From assembly GCF_004362745.1 (NCBI RefSeq), contig NZ_SNXY01000008.1, positions 62,001-126,000 on the forward strand: DNA of 64,000 nucleotides, given 5' to 3'. Within the stretch, counting starts at the first letter, position 1. Each line of letters starts with the position of its first letter. The position numbers were made by a program, and so were the translations under genes. The DNA is from Oharaeibacter diazotrophicus (lineage in GTDB: Bacteria > Pseudomonadota > Alphaproteobacteria > Rhizobiales > Pleomorphomonadaceae). Under the pieces are notes generated by a model. It made no database searches and was not told the DNA's origin. It saw nothing but the letters and a program-made list of their open reading frames with translations. Of this stretch, positions 24,225 to 34,177 are shown in pieces.

Positions 24225-25046
24225 ATGTGCTGGCATCTGTTCCACCACCTGCGGGGGTATGTCGTGGCCCAAAATCCGGTGACATCAAGCAACGCGAGCG
24301 ATGTTGAACAAAGGAAGCTACTGGAGATTCTCGTAAGAAGTTCTTCGCTGTCAGCTGATGATCTGAAATCTCTTCTTGTCGCCATGGATAATTTTGATGT
24401 GGTGGCGAAGGTATTCCTTCTGGAAGGCGTCCCTTTCGTATTTTCTGGCAGCCCTATGAAGTATCTTATATTTAGGGAGCAAGTTGCTGATCGATTCGAG
24501 ATTGGTTATCAGGATGTGTGCATCGTCGGCAGTGCGAAGCTTGGTTTCAGCCCTTCTCCTCATAAATTTGGGCAACCATTTGCGGTGACATCCGACGTGG
24601 ACGTAGTCGTTATCTCAAGCGACATGTTCGATCGCGGTACACGTGAGTTGTTTCAACATCTCAACCATGTCGGACCGCCATTGGATTTTCAGAATGCGAA
24701 GCCTGTTACCGTGGAATCCCGAGAATGGCGCCTTCATCGCGAGGCAGTAAGAAATTTTGTGTACGAAAATTTCAATCCATCCCATCTTCCGGAAGGCCAT
24801 TTTCTTCGGAGCCAAATTTTTTCTAATATAGCCTCGACGTCGGCTCTATTTTTGGCGCTTGAACCTCAAGTTTTCGTATCGAAGATCCGCTGCAGAATTT
24901 TCCGACATTGGCGCGCTGCTGAAGCTTACTACGTAAATACACTTAGGCAATTAAAAAAACAACTGGGTTCCAATGACAAGTTTAGGCCGGCTAGTGGGGA
25001 AATTGATTTCGATGAAGACGATCCAGTCGCAGCCACCACAGCTTAG
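24225..25046 (+). CDS. Nucleotidyltransferase-fold-like protein of unknown function
   Basis: A 273-aa protein with a Pol-beta-type nucleotidyltransferase-like signature: CIVGSAKLGFSPSPHKFG (about residues 104-121) followed by TSDVDVVVISSDMF with Asp-x-Asp metal ligands (about 127-135). The flanking regions are helical. Composition is AT-rich against the core chromosome, yet the gene lies outside the right att site, between it and the GC-rich core starting near 25070. It may be a relic of an older insertion at the same tRNA. Related GS...DxD proteins occur in defence islands, but no partner gene is present here. The start is uncertain; several in-frame starts exist within 40 codons. Confidence 0.65.
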   Translation: MCWHLFHHLRGYVVAQNPVTSSNASDVEQRKLLEILVRSSSLSADDLKSLLVAMDNFDVVAKVFLLEGVPFVFSGSPMKYLIFREQVADRFEIGYQDVCIVGSAKLGFSPSPHKFGQPFAVTSDVDVVVISSDMFDRGTRELFQHLNHVGPPLDFQNAKPVTVESREWRLHREAVRNFVYENFNPSHLPEGHFLRSQIFSNIASTSALFLALEPQVFVSKIRCRIFRHWRAAEAYYVNTLRQLKKQLGSNDKFRPASGEIDFDEDDPVAATTA

Positions 25047-25081
25047 TAAATCAACATTCACCTTTGACCAGAGTCCCCTCC

Positions 25082-26167
25082 TCACCGCGCCCCGTGCCAC
25101 GCCGCGCGTTCCAGCATCATCAGCTCGGCCACGTTTTCCGGCGTGACGTAGCCGGCGAGGCGGCCGTCGGGGTCGAGGACGGCGACGAAGGGGGCGGCGC
25201 GGTCCTGCATCAGGCGGAGCGCGGTCTCGAGGCCGTCGGTGGCGCGGACCTCGGGCACGTCGCGGGTCATCGCCTCGATCACCGGCGTTCCCGGACCGGT
25301 CGCCTTCATGGCGCGGATCATCGCCTCGCGGGTCAGGATGCCGCGCAGGCGGCCGCCGCCGTCGACCACCGGGAACTCGCGCTGGGTGGTGCGGATCAGC
25401 GCGTCGGCAGCCTCGTCCACGGTGGCGCCGGGGCCGAGGCTCTCGAAGCTGCGGATCATCGCGGCACCGGCGCGCAGCCGGCGCGCCCGCTCCAGCACGC
25501 CGACCTCCTCGGCCTCGGCGGAGGCGGCGAGGTAGACGAAGATGGCGACGAAGACCAGGATGGCGTTGCCGCCGATCAGGCCGAGGAAGCCGAACAGGTA
25601 GGCGACGGCCTGCCCGACGGTGGCGGCGATCTCGGTGGCGCGGCGGCGACCGAGCCGCAGCGCCAGCACCGCCCGGAGCACGCGGCCACCGTCCATCGGG
25701 AAGGCCGGGATCAGGTTGAACAGCACGAGGACGACGTTGACGGCGGCGAGCCGGGCGAGGAAGCCGGCCTCGGGCTGGTCGACCGCCAGCGCCGAGGCGT
25801 CGACCCGCGCGCCGAGGAGGAAGAGCGCCAGCGCGATCACCACGTTGACCGCCGGGCCGGCGAGCGCGATCACGATCTCCTCGGACGGCTTCTCCGGCAG
25901 GCGCGACAGCCGGGCGAGGCCGCCGATCGGCAACAGGGTGATGTCCGGCGTCGCGATGCCGTAGCGCCGCGCCGCCAGCGCGTGGCCGAGTTCGTGCAGC
26001 GTCACACAGGCGAACACGGCGAGGATGAAGCCGATGCCCTCGACCGCCGCGGCCGCCCCGCCCTCCAGGCCGGCGGCGACGCCGATCCAGGCGAGCAGGA
26101 TCAGGAAGGTCAGGTGGATCCGGATCTCCGATCCGAACACGCGGCCGAGGGGAATGGACCAGGACAT
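25082..26167 (-). CDS. Site-2 protease family (M50) protein with CBS domains
   Basis: A 361-aa polytopic membrane metalloprotease. The zinc motif HELGH is at 58-62 within the second hydrophobic segment; the third ligand lies in LIPAFPMDGGRVLR (about 150-165). Six or so membrane segments precede a cytosolic C-terminal CBS pair (about 235-355, with EFPVVDGGGRLRGILTREAM and PFVAVLDPDGRLAGYVTPENV). This is the rhizobial S2P-CBS arrangement, in which adenine nucleotides may gate proteolysis. It is the first clear core gene after the island and has no anti-sigma partner nearby. Confidence 0.9.
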   Translation of the reverse strand: MSWSIPLGRVFGSEIRIHLTFLILLAWIGVAAGLEGGAAAAVEGIGFILAVFACVTLHELGHALAARRYGIATPDITLLPIGGLARLSRLPEKPSEEIVIALAGPAVNVVIALALFLLGARVDASALAVDQPEAGFLARLAAVNVVLVLFNLIPAFPMDGGRVLRAVLALRLGRRRATEIAATVGQAVAYLFGFLGLIGGNAILVFVAIFVYLAASAEAEEVGVLERARRLRAGAAMIRSFESLGPGATVDEAADALIRTTQREFPVVDGGGRLRGILTREAMIRAMKATGPGTPVIEAMTRDVPEVRATDGLETALRLMQDRAAPFVAVLDPDGRLAGYVTPENVAELMMLERAAWHGAR

Positions 26168-26320
26168 CGGCGAGGCTCCAGCTTGCGCCCGGGATGCTAG
26201 AGAACGCCGCTGCCGGCCGGAAGATCCGGCCGACCGCGCATCGATCCCGTCCCCGGCGGCCGCGCGCGACTGCCGGGGTCGCCTCGCCGCCCGCGGGCCG
26301 GCGTGCGGTCGGGCGCGGCG

Positions 26321-27898
26321 TCAGCCCCGGCGCGGCTCGAGATCGATCGACCACAGCGCGGCGTCGGCGGCGTCGCGCAGCGTCACGGTCATCACCTCGG
26401 TGGCGGCGGAGATGGCGACGTGGCCGAAGAACTGCAGGCCGGCGGCCGGCGACAGGTTCTGGCCCTCCTCGGCCGTCGGCGCCTTCACGAACTTCAGCTC
26501 GGGGCCGAAGGTCGGGTCGAGGTCGTTGGGGCCGAAGGTGCCGGCGTGGAGCGGGCCGGAGACGAACTCCCAGAACGGCTCGAAGTCCTGGAACACCGCC
26601 TTGTTCGGGTCGTAGTAGTGGGCGGCGGTGTAGTGGACGTCGGCGGTCAGCCAGACGGTGTTCGTCACCTTCTCGTCCTTGATGAACTTGAGCAGGTCGG
26701 CGAACTCGAGCTCGCGGCCGAGCGGCTTGCCCGGGTCGTTGTTGGAGACGGCCTCGAAGCCCTTCTTGTTCTTGAAGTCGTCCCATACGACGAGGGCGAG
26801 CGGCATGTCGGCCGCGATCACCTTCCAGGTCGCCTTCGAGGCCTTCAGCTCGCGCTTCAGCCAAGCGCGCTGGTCGGCGCCGAGGAACAGGGTGTTCGGG
26901 CCTTCCTCGGCCTCGAGGTTGTCGCCGTTGGGGCCGCGGTAGGTGCGCATGTCGATGAGGAACACGTCGAGCAGCGGGCCGTAGGCGACCTTGCGGTAGA
27001 CGCGCTGCGGCTCGGCCGCGGTGGTCGCCGTCGGCATCATCTCGTGGAAGGCGCGGGCGGCGTTGGCCGCGAGCGAGAACACCGACTTGTCGTGGTAGCG
27101 GTCGTCGAGCGTCTTCGAGGGCGACCAGTTGTTGGTGACCTCGTGGTCGTCCCACTGCGCCAGCATCGGCACGGCTTCATTGAAGGCGCGGACGTTGGCG
27201 TCCATCAGATTGTACTTGTACTGGCCGCGATACTCGGCGAGCGTCTCGGCGACCTTGGCCTTCTCCTCGGTGACGACGTTCTTCCACTTGGTGCCGTCGG
27301 GCAGGTCGACCTCGGCCTTGATCGGGCCGTCGGCGTAGACGGTGTCGCCGGAGTGGACGAAGAAGTCCGGCCGGTGCTTCAGCATCGTCCTGTAGATCGT
27401 CATGCCGCCGCGGGCCTCGTCGATGCCCCAGCCCTGGCCGGCGGTGTCGCCCGACCAGACGAAGGAGACGTCGCGCTTCTCGGTCGGCGCGGTGCGGAAG
27501 CGGGCGACCGCGGTCTCGGAGACGGCGTTGACGTCCGCGAGGTCGTGGAAGGCGACGCGCCAGAAGATGTCCTGGCCGGAGGGCAGGCCCTCGGCGAGGA
27601 TCTTGACCGCGTGGTCGGTCTCCGGCAGGGCGTCGAGCGCCGGCAGGCGGCGGACGTCGGCGAAGCTCTCGGTGGTCGACCACTCGAACACGGCCTTGGC
27701 CGGGCGGTCGGTGCGGGCCCAGAGCACGCCGCGGTCCGCGCCGATGTCGCCGGACTGCAGGCCGTGGGTGACGAGCGGGCGGGCGGCGGCGCGGGAATAG
27801 GCCGGCAGCGCCAGCGTGGCGGCGACGGCGAGCGAGCCGCGGGCGGCGCCGACGAGCAGCGAGCGGCGGGAGATCTCGGGGCTGATGCGGATGGCCAT
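26321..27898 (-). CDS. phoD: Alkaline phosphatase D (PhoD) family protein
   Basis: A 525-aa metallophosphoesterase with a Tat signal (SRRSLLVGAARGSLAVAATLALPAYSRA). Family motifs are LVTHGLQSGDIGADRGVLWARTDRPA (PhoD N-terminal domain), FFVHSGDTVYADGP, QWDDHEVTNNW, FLIDMRTYRGPN and VWLTADVHYTAAHYYDP, containing the metal-binding Asp, Asn and His residues. The predicted role is periplasmic or secreted phosphodiesterase/phosphomonoesterase for phosphate scavenging. It is monocistronic, with a 220-bp divergent gap to the next gene; no clear Pho box was identified. Confidence 0.92.
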   Translation of the reverse strand: MAIRISPEISRRSLLVGAARGSLAVAATLALPAYSRAAARPLVTHGLQSGDIGADRGVLWARTDRPAKAVFEWSTTESFADVRRLPALDALPETDHAVKILAEGLPSGQDIFWRVAFHDLADVNAVSETAVARFRTAPTEKRDVSFVWSGDTAGQGWGIDEARGGMTIYRTMLKHRPDFFVHSGDTVYADGPIKAEVDLPDGTKWKNVVTEEKAKVAETLAEYRGQYKYNLMDANVRAFNEAVPMLAQWDDHEVTNNWSPSKTLDDRYHDKSVFSLAANAARAFHEMMPTATTAAEPQRVYRKVAYGPLLDVFLIDMRTYRGPNGDNLEAEEGPNTLFLGADQRAWLKRELKASKATWKVIAADMPLALVVWDDFKNKKGFEAVSNNDPGKPLGRELEFADLLKFIKDEKVTNTVWLTADVHYTAAHYYDPNKAVFQDFEPFWEFVSGPLHAGTFGPNDLDPTFGPELKFVKAPTAEEGQNLSPAAGLQFFGHVAISAATEVMTVTLRDAADAALWSIDLEPRRG

Positions 27899-28118
27899 GG
27901 TCCAACCTCCTCGGGACGTGAGGCCGGCACGCTAGGCGGCACCGATGACGGCGCGATCTCGCCGCCATGACCGGGCGATGAAGAGCCGGCTGCCGTTTCG
28001 GCGCCAAAACGCAACCGAAAGGCGCCGCGCGGCGGTTGATCTCGGGGAAACGCGGGCGGATACTCCGCGCCTTCGGCGGCCCATCCCCCCACGGGACCGC
28101 CGCGACGGAGGACGATCG

Positions 28119-29312
28119 ATGCGAGTCCTGGTCGCCTTTCTGCTCCTCGTCGCCGGTCTGGCGACGCCCGCCACGGCCGGCTACACGCTGGTCGACCTGA
28201 TCGCCGGCCGGATGCGGCCGGACAACGGCCAGCCGTTCTACCTGTTCTCGACGCCGGTGATCTCCGGCGACACCGTGGTGTTCCTGACCAGCTATTCCAA
28301 CGCCGTCGACGCGGTCTGGCGGATCGACACGAAGACGCGGGCGATCCGCAAGCTCGCCGGACTGAAGAGCACGGTGCCCGGCGGCACCGGCACCTTCACC
28401 TGCTTCTGCCAGCGCTACGCTTCGGACGACGTCACGCCGTCGGTCGGCGGCGGGCAGGTCGCCTTCTACGGCGTCGATCAGGCGAACCGGATCGGCCTCT
28501 ACCTCGTCGGCCTCGGCGGCGGCACGATCCGCAAGGTCGCCAACTCCGACGACACCTCGCCGGACGGCACCAAATGGGTGCGCTTCGGCCGGGTCAGCCT
28601 CGGCGACGGCATCGTCGCCTTCCGCGCCGAGACCGTCGACCACCGCGGCATCTACACCGCCCCGATCCCGACGCGCGTCCCCGCGCTCGGCATCGACGAG
28701 CGCACCCGGCTGACGGCCCGCCGGGACGACGGCACGGCGATCCCGCAATACTACGCCCTCTACGACACGCCGGTGGTCGGGCGGGACTACACCTTTTTCC
28801 TCTCGGGCGGCCTGTTCGACCCCTCGACGGGCCCGAGTTCGATCTTCCGGCTGAAGGGCACCCGGATCTTCGACAACGCCTCGAAGCTCGCCGGCGGCGT
28901 CGCCGGTGCGCATCTCCGGATCCAGGCGATCTCGGCGGCCGTGGGCGCGCGCTCGGTCGCCTTCCGCGCCGACCAGCCCGGTACGACCTTCATGGGGATC
29001 TTCCGACCGAACGGGGTCAACGCGAGCGTCGCCTTCGTCACGACGAAGATGAAGGCAGCGGGCTTTTCGACGCGGCTCACCGACGTCGGCAACTTCGCCT
29101 ACGACACCAGCGGTCTCGCCTTCATGGGCACGACCGACGGGGTGATGCTGATCGGTGCCGTCGCCAAGCCGGGCGCGGCGGTGCAGACGGTGGCGCGCGG
29201 CGACAAGGGCTACTACAAGCCGACCCTCGGCGACCGCTCGATCTCCGGCGGGAAGATCGTCTTCCGCGAGGACGGCGGCGCCAACCGCCTGATGCTGGCG
29301 GTGCCGAACTGA
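28119..29312 (+). CDS. Secreted protein of unknown function, beta-propeller-like
   Basis: A 397-aa protein started at the ATG at 28119 after GGAGG; a signal peptide MRVLVAFLLLVAGLATPATA follows. The mature part has repeated SGDTVVFLTSYS / GGGQVAFYGVD / GDGIVAFRAETV / GGKIVFREDGG units of about 45-60 residues, each G-x-x-[VI]-x-F, suggesting a beta-propeller. Four cysteines are seen in one cluster (FTCFCQRY). No catalytic residues are recognised. It lies divergent from phoD and convergent with argG, with a hairpin after its stop. Confidence 0.75.
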   Translation: MRVLVAFLLLVAGLATPATAGYTLVDLIAGRMRPDNGQPFYLFSTPVISGDTVVFLTSYSNAVDAVWRIDTKTRAIRKLAGLKSTVPGGTGTFTCFCQRYASDDVTPSVGGGQVAFYGVDQANRIGLYLVGLGGGTIRKVANSDDTSPDGTKWVRFGRVSLGDGIVAFRAETVDHRGIYTAPIPTRVPALGIDERTRLTARRDDGTAIPQYYALYDTPVVGRDYTFFLSGGLFDPSTGPSSIFRLKGTRIFDNASKLAGGVAGAHLRIQAISAAVGARSVAFRADQPGTTFMGIFRPNGVNASVAFVTTKMKAAGFSTRLTDVGNFAYDTSGLAFMGTTDGVMLIGAVAKPGAAVQTVARGDKGYYKPTLGDRSISGGKIVFREDGGANRLMLAVPN

Positions 29313-29339
29313 GCTCCGCCCACGGAGCGGCGAGGGGAT

Positions 29340-29362
29340 CCGGGGCGGCGGGGCCGCCCCGG
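29340..29362. terminator. Bidirectional terminator hairpin
   Basis: A perfect 10-bp GC stem (29340-29349 with 29353-29362, loop GGG) between the convergent stops of the propeller-like gene and argG. No T-run. Confidence 0.6.
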
Positions 29363-29376
29363 CAAGTCCATCCGGT

Positions 29377-30600
<1,224 letters not shown>

Positions 30601-30675
30601 GGGAACTCCAGGGGAGGAACGATGGAAAGTGGCGGGACTTATACGCCGCCGCCGTGACGGTGCAAGCGCGGCGTC

Positions 30676-31500
30676 TCACGCATTCCGGCCGAAGATCGCC
30701 AAGAATCGAAGCGCCCGCGCCATGGCCGCGCCGAGCCCCGCGCGCATCCGCGCCCCGGCCGCGCCGAGGGCTTCGGCGAGGTCGGCGTCGGTCAGCCGGC
30801 TCTCCGGCCCGTAGACGGCGCGGTGGACCGCGAGCAGCACCGCCAGCGTCAGGCACCAGGCGATCAGCACGTCGGAGAGGAAGTGGCCGCCGAAGGCGAT
30901 GCGATTGAGGCTCATGACGGCGGAGAAGGCGAGCGTGCCGGCGAGCACCGCCGGCTTCCAGCCCTTCGGCGCGATCATCGCGAAGCCGACCAGCAGCAGC
31001 GACGACGACGCCTCGCCGGAGACGAAGCTGCAGTTGGAGGTGCAGCCGTCGGCGATCACCCAGGGGCCGCTGAAGGCGCGGTCGCCGCCGAAGTCGACCA
31101 CCGTCGCCGGCCGCGCCCGGCCCCACCAGCCCTTGAGGAGGCCGTTGACGAGCAGGCCCGGACCGATCGCGCCGGCGGCGAGCAGGAACAGGCCGGCCCG
31201 CGGCGGCAGCAGGAAGCGGGCGCCGTCGGCGAGGAAGGGCACGGCGAGCGCCAGCGCCGCCGCGACCATCGTCCACGTGAATGCCGCCATGCCGAGGCCG
31301 CGCAGATCGCGCAGGAACGGCACGGCCGCCGCCGGAAAGCCGACGCCGTCGACGTAGAAGGCGCGGGTGACGGCGAGGTCGAGCCCGGGCGCGAGCCAGA
31401 GCGCGAGGCTGAGCAGCGCGGTCGCCGCCAGCGTCGAGCGCACCGGATGGCGGCGCGCGAAGGCCGCGACCCGCCGCATCGCCCCGTCCGCCCCGTCCAT
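30676..31500 (-). CDS. PAP2-family membrane phosphatase
   Basis: A 274-aa integral membrane protein with the three phosphatase motifs: KGWWGRARP (motif 1), CSFVSGEASSS (motif 2, where the His of the usual PSGH is replaced, reading SGEASS) and SLNRIAFGGHFLSDVLIAW (motif 3). About six hydrophobic segments are visible. The family dephosphorylates lipid substrates such as undecaprenyl or phosphatidate or lipid A phosphates on the periplasmic side. The SGEA variant is common in LpxE/LpxF-like members. It could share a transcript with argG 75 bp downstream, but promoter space exists. Confidence 0.87.
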   Translation of the reverse strand: MDGADGAMRRVAAFARRHPVRSTLAATALLSLALWLAPGLDLAVTRAFYVDGVGFPAAAVPFLRDLRGLGMAAFTWTMVAAALALAVPFLADGARFLLPPRAGLFLLAAGAIGPGLLVNGLLKGWWGRARPATVVDFGGDRAFSGPWVIADGCTSNCSFVSGEASSSLLLVGFAMIAPKGWKPAVLAGTLAFSAVMSLNRIAFGGHFLSDVLIAWCLTLAVLLAVHRAVYGPESRLTDADLAEALGAAGARMRAGLGAAMARALRFLAIFGRNA

Positions 31501-31637
31501 GCCGTCCTCCGCACCCGTTCGCCCCCGTCCTAGCGCCGCGTCGGGGCGAAGGAAAGGCGGCCGGTCCGGCGACGCCCTTGCCGGACGCGTCGTCCGGACC
31601 CATCTGTCACGACGTCGTGAAGGAGAGAGCCGAGGCC

Positions 31638-32018
31638 ATGACCGCCCGCCATTTCGACGATCCCGAGATCATCGGTCCGGAGGCCGGGCGCGAGAACCGG
31701 GTGCGCCGCGACTTCTTCCGCGTGCTGCGCAAGGCCGCCGCGCGCATCCCCTTCGTCGACGAGCTGGTCGCCGCCTATTTCTGCGCGCTCGACCCGGCGA
31801 CGCCGACCCGGGTGCGGGCGAGCCTCCTCGCCGCCCTCGCCTATTTCGTCGTGCCCTTCGACCTCGTGCCGGACTTCCTGATCGGCCTCGGCTTCACCGA
31901 CGACGTCGGCGTGCTCGCCGCCACCATCGCCATGGTTCGCGCCCACATCACCGACCGCCACCGCGAGGCGGCGAAGGCCGCGCTCGCGGACGACCCGGCC
32001 GGGCCGCGGAAGGGCTGA
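31638..32018 (+). CDS. YkvA family (DUF1232) membrane protein
   Basis: A 126-aa protein started at the ATG at 31638, preceded by AAGGAGAGAG. The DUF1232 core LLAALAYFVVPFDLVPDFLIGLGFTDDVGVLAATIAMV is clear (about 70-108). This motif, PxDLxPDxxxxxGxxDD, defines the YkvA family of small membrane proteins of unknown function. Two hydrophobic stretches are likely. Two palindromic hairpins follow its stop. Confidence 0.9.
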   Translation: MTARHFDDPEIIGPEAGRENRVRRDFFRVLRKAAARIPFVDELVAAYFCALDPATPTRVRASLLAALAYFVVPFDLVPDFLIGLGFTDDVGVLAATIAMVRAHITDRHREAAKAALADDPAGPRKG

Positions 32019-32029
32019 TGCCGAGTTCG

Positions 32030-32058
32030 CAAAGTTCCGACCTCTGGTCGGAGCTTTG
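32030..32058. repeat. Palindromic repeat, first of a doublet
   Basis: A 13-bp inverted repeat (32030-32042 with 32046-32058, one mismatch, loop TCT). The stem CAAAGTTCCGACC closely resembles the second copy at 32103. It is placed right after a stop and may act as a terminator. Confidence 0.65.
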
Positions 32059-32102
32059 TGGGCGAGGAGCGCCCGACCGGGCGCCGGCCGCATGGCCGAA
32101 AC

Positions 32103-32136
32103 CTCGCAAATTCCCGACAAGTCGGGGATTTGCGAG
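32103..32136. repeat. Palindromic repeat, second of a doublet
   Basis: A 16-bp inverted repeat (32103-32118 with 32121-32136, one mismatch, loop AA), arm CTCGCAAATTCCCGAC. It lies 15 bp from the stop of the convergent quinone oxidoreductase gene. Confidence 0.65.
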
Positions 32137-32150
32137 CCTGCTCCGATGCC

Positions 32151-33125
32151 TCAGGGCACCAGCACGACCTTGCCGCGCACGCGCCGGGCCTCGATCTCGG
32201 CGAGCGCCGCCGCGGTGTCCTCGAGGGCGTAGCGCGCGTGCACCGTTGGCCGCAGCCGGCCGGCGGCGACTTCGGCGAGCAGCCAGCGCATGTTGGCGGC
32301 CTGTCCGGCCGGGTCGCGCTCGGTCCAGCGGCCCCAGTGGACGCCGACCACGTCGATCGACTTCAGGAGCACGAGGTTGAGGGCGAGTTTCGGGATGTCG
32401 CCGCCGGCGAAGCCGATCACGAGATAGCGGCCGCCCCAGGCGGTGGCGCGCACCAGGGGATCGACGAGGTCGGCGCCGACCGCGTCGTAGACGACGTCCG
32501 CACCCGCGCCGCCGGTCAGCGCCTTGACCGCTTCCTTGGGATCGCCGGCGGAGAGGTCGACGACGTCGTCGGCGCCGAGCGCGCGCGCCGCCGCCACCTT
32601 GTCCGGGCCGCCGACGCAGGCGATCACCCGCGCGCCCATCAGCTTGCCGATCTCGACGGCGGCCTGCCCGACGCCGCCGGTCGCCCCCGTGACGACGAGC
32701 GTCTCGCCGGCGGCGAGGCGGCCGCGGTCGCGGAGCGCGTGGACCGTGGTGCCGTAGGCGACCGAGAGCCCGGCGGCGACGTCGGCCGGCACCGCGTCCG
32801 GCACCGGCACCACGACGCGGGCCGGCGCCACCACCTTCTCGCGCGCGGCGCCGTGGCCGACGTAGGCGAGCACGCGCTCGCCAACCGCGAGGCCCTCGAC
32901 GCCGGCGCCGAGCGCCGCGATCCGTCCGGCGCACTCGGCCGAGGGCGAGAACGGCCGCGCCGGCTTCACCTGGTAGCGGTCGCGGATGATCAGCGTGTCC
33001 ATGAAGTTCAGCGCCGCGGCCTCGACGGCGATCACCACCTCGCCGGGCCCGGCCGCGGGTTCGTCGACCTCGGCCACGACCAGGGTCTCCGGTCCACCGA
33101 CCTCGTTCGAGAGCACCGCCCGCAT
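32151..33125 (-). CDS. NADPH:quinone oxidoreductase-type medium-chain dehydrogenase
   Basis: A 324-aa zinc-free MDR protein. Family landmarks are the N-terminal GroES-like part (EVDEPAAGPGEVVIAVEAAALNFMDTLI), LVTGATGGVGQAAVEIGKLMGARVIA (Rossmann fold, about 145-170) and VVYDAVGADLVDPLVRATAWGGRYLVIGFAGG. The conserved zinc-ligand cysteines of alcohol dehydrogenases are absent, matching quinone oxidoreductases (Qor/CurA/YhdH-like). It probably reduces quinones or alpha,beta-unsaturated carbonyls with NADPH. The exact substrate is unknown. It is followed downstream by a palindromic repeat doublet. Confidence 0.9.
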   Translation of the reverse strand: MRAVLSNEVGGPETLVVAEVDEPAAGPGEVVIAVEAAALNFMDTLIIRDRYQVKPARPFSPSAECAGRIAALGAGVEGLAVGERVLAYVGHGAAREKVVAPARVVVPVPDAVPADVAAGLSVAYGTTVHALRDRGRLAAGETLVVTGATGGVGQAAVEIGKLMGARVIACVGGPDKVAAARALGADDVVDLSAGDPKEAVKALTGGAGADVVYDAVGADLVDPLVRATAWGGRYLVIGFAGGDIPKLALNLVLLKSIDVVGVHWGRWTERDPAGQAANMRWLLAEVAAGRLRPTVHARYALEDTAAALAEIEARRVRGKVVLVP

Positions 33126-33228
33126 CGCAACCCCTCTCCGCTTCCCCCGCGCCGGCAGAGTGGCGGGCGCGGCCGGCGCCGTCGACCACGACCATGGGCG
33201 ATGCGGCGGATACGGAGACGGGCAGGGT

Positions 33229-33795
33229 TCAGTCGGTGTCGACCTCGGCGTCGGCCTCGAGCACCCGGCGCAGCCGCGTGAAGGCGAGGCGGATGCGCGA
33301 CTTCACCGTGCCGAGCGGCAGGCCGCGCAATTCGGCGATCTGGCTGTGGGTCAGCCCCTCGAAGAAGGCGAGCCGGACGAGGTCGACCTGTTCCTCGGGC
33401 AGGTCGCGCAGCGCCAGCCGGATCCGGGCGTCGCGCCGGCGGGCGTCCATGGCGGCGCCGACCTCCTCGGGCTCGGACGGCAGGAAGGCCGGGTCGTTCT
33501 CGTCGATCGCCGACGAGCGGTCGCGGCGGACGCTGTCGATGCGGCGGTTGCGGGCGATCCGGAACAGCCAGGTGCCGAGCGAGGACTTGGCCGGGTCGAA
33601 CAGCGCCGCCTTGCGCCACAGCGTGACCATGACCTCCTGGGTCAGGTCCTCGGCGAGGCCCGCCGGCGTGCCGAGGCGTTGGAGATAGCCGTTGATGCGC
33701 GGGGCGTAGTGGTCGAACAGCGCCGCGAAGGCGTCGCGGTCGGCGTGGTCCGCGACCTTGCGGACGAGGGCTGCGAGATCTTCGTTGTCCGGCAC
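33229..33795 (-). CDS. ECF-type RNA polymerase sigma factor
   Basis: A 188-aa group 4 sigma factor. Region 2: AFAALFDHYAPRINGYLQRLGTPAGLAEDLTQEVMVTLWRKA and SLGTWLFRIARNRRIDSVRR. Region 4: LRDLPEEQVDLVRLAFFEGLTHSQIAELRGLPLGTVKSRIRLAFTRLR. It resembles the SigK/RpoE-like ECF groups of alphaproteobacteria, which normally have a ChrR- or RskA-type anti-sigma gene directly downstream; here the next same-strand gene is a dehydrogenase. The control mechanism is therefore not evident. The short C-terminal tail shows no inhibitory domain. Confidence 0.95.
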   Translation of the reverse strand: MPDNEDLAALVRKVADHADRDAFAALFDHYAPRINGYLQRLGTPAGLAEDLTQEVMVTLWRKAALFDPAKSSLGTWLFRIARNRRIDSVRRDRSSAIDENDPAFLPSEPEEVGAAMDARRRDARIRLALRDLPEEQVDLVRLAFFEGLTHSQIAELRGLPLGTVKSRIRLAFTRLRRVLEADAEVDTD

Positions 33796-34177
33796 GAGGC
33801 GATCCGATCCACCCTGGCTGCGGGCGACACCGCGGCCGCCTTCTCGTTCCCGGCCCGCTCCCCGCGCCCCTGACGGCGCCGCGGGGTGCCGACCGGCGCT
33901 AAGCCGTTGGCCGGGCGCCCCATTGCCGCCCTATTTGCCACCGAGCGTGACGTCTGGACGGGATCATAGACGAAGGCGCCACGCCACGCCACGCCCATCG
34001 CGCGCGGGTCCGGTTCACCGCCGGACGCGGGCGGCGGAGCGGCGGGGCGGCGGGCCGCCCGCGGGGGCTTTTCCGGGAAACCGTTTGGTAACCGCTGGGG
34101 CGATAGCATCCCGGTAACCTTAACGACGGGTGGTCGGTGCCCCGGCACGGCCCTCTTGCGCGACACCAAGGTGAAGA
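33796..34177. promoter_or_regulatory. Divergent promoter region (ECF sigma / ialB)
   Basis: 382 bp without a gene between two divergent starts. Two direct copies of GGTAACC lie at 34087-34093 and 34113-34119, 26 bp apart, 59-91 bp upstream of the ialB ATG; they could be a regulator site or part of a promoter. Nothing else stands out. Confidence 0.4.

Noticed and set aside
24951-27155. A 734-codon open frame on the minus strand, rich in Arg, Pro and Ala
   Set aside because: It overlaps the M50 protease and PhoD genes in another frame; the composition is that of a high-GC shadow frame.
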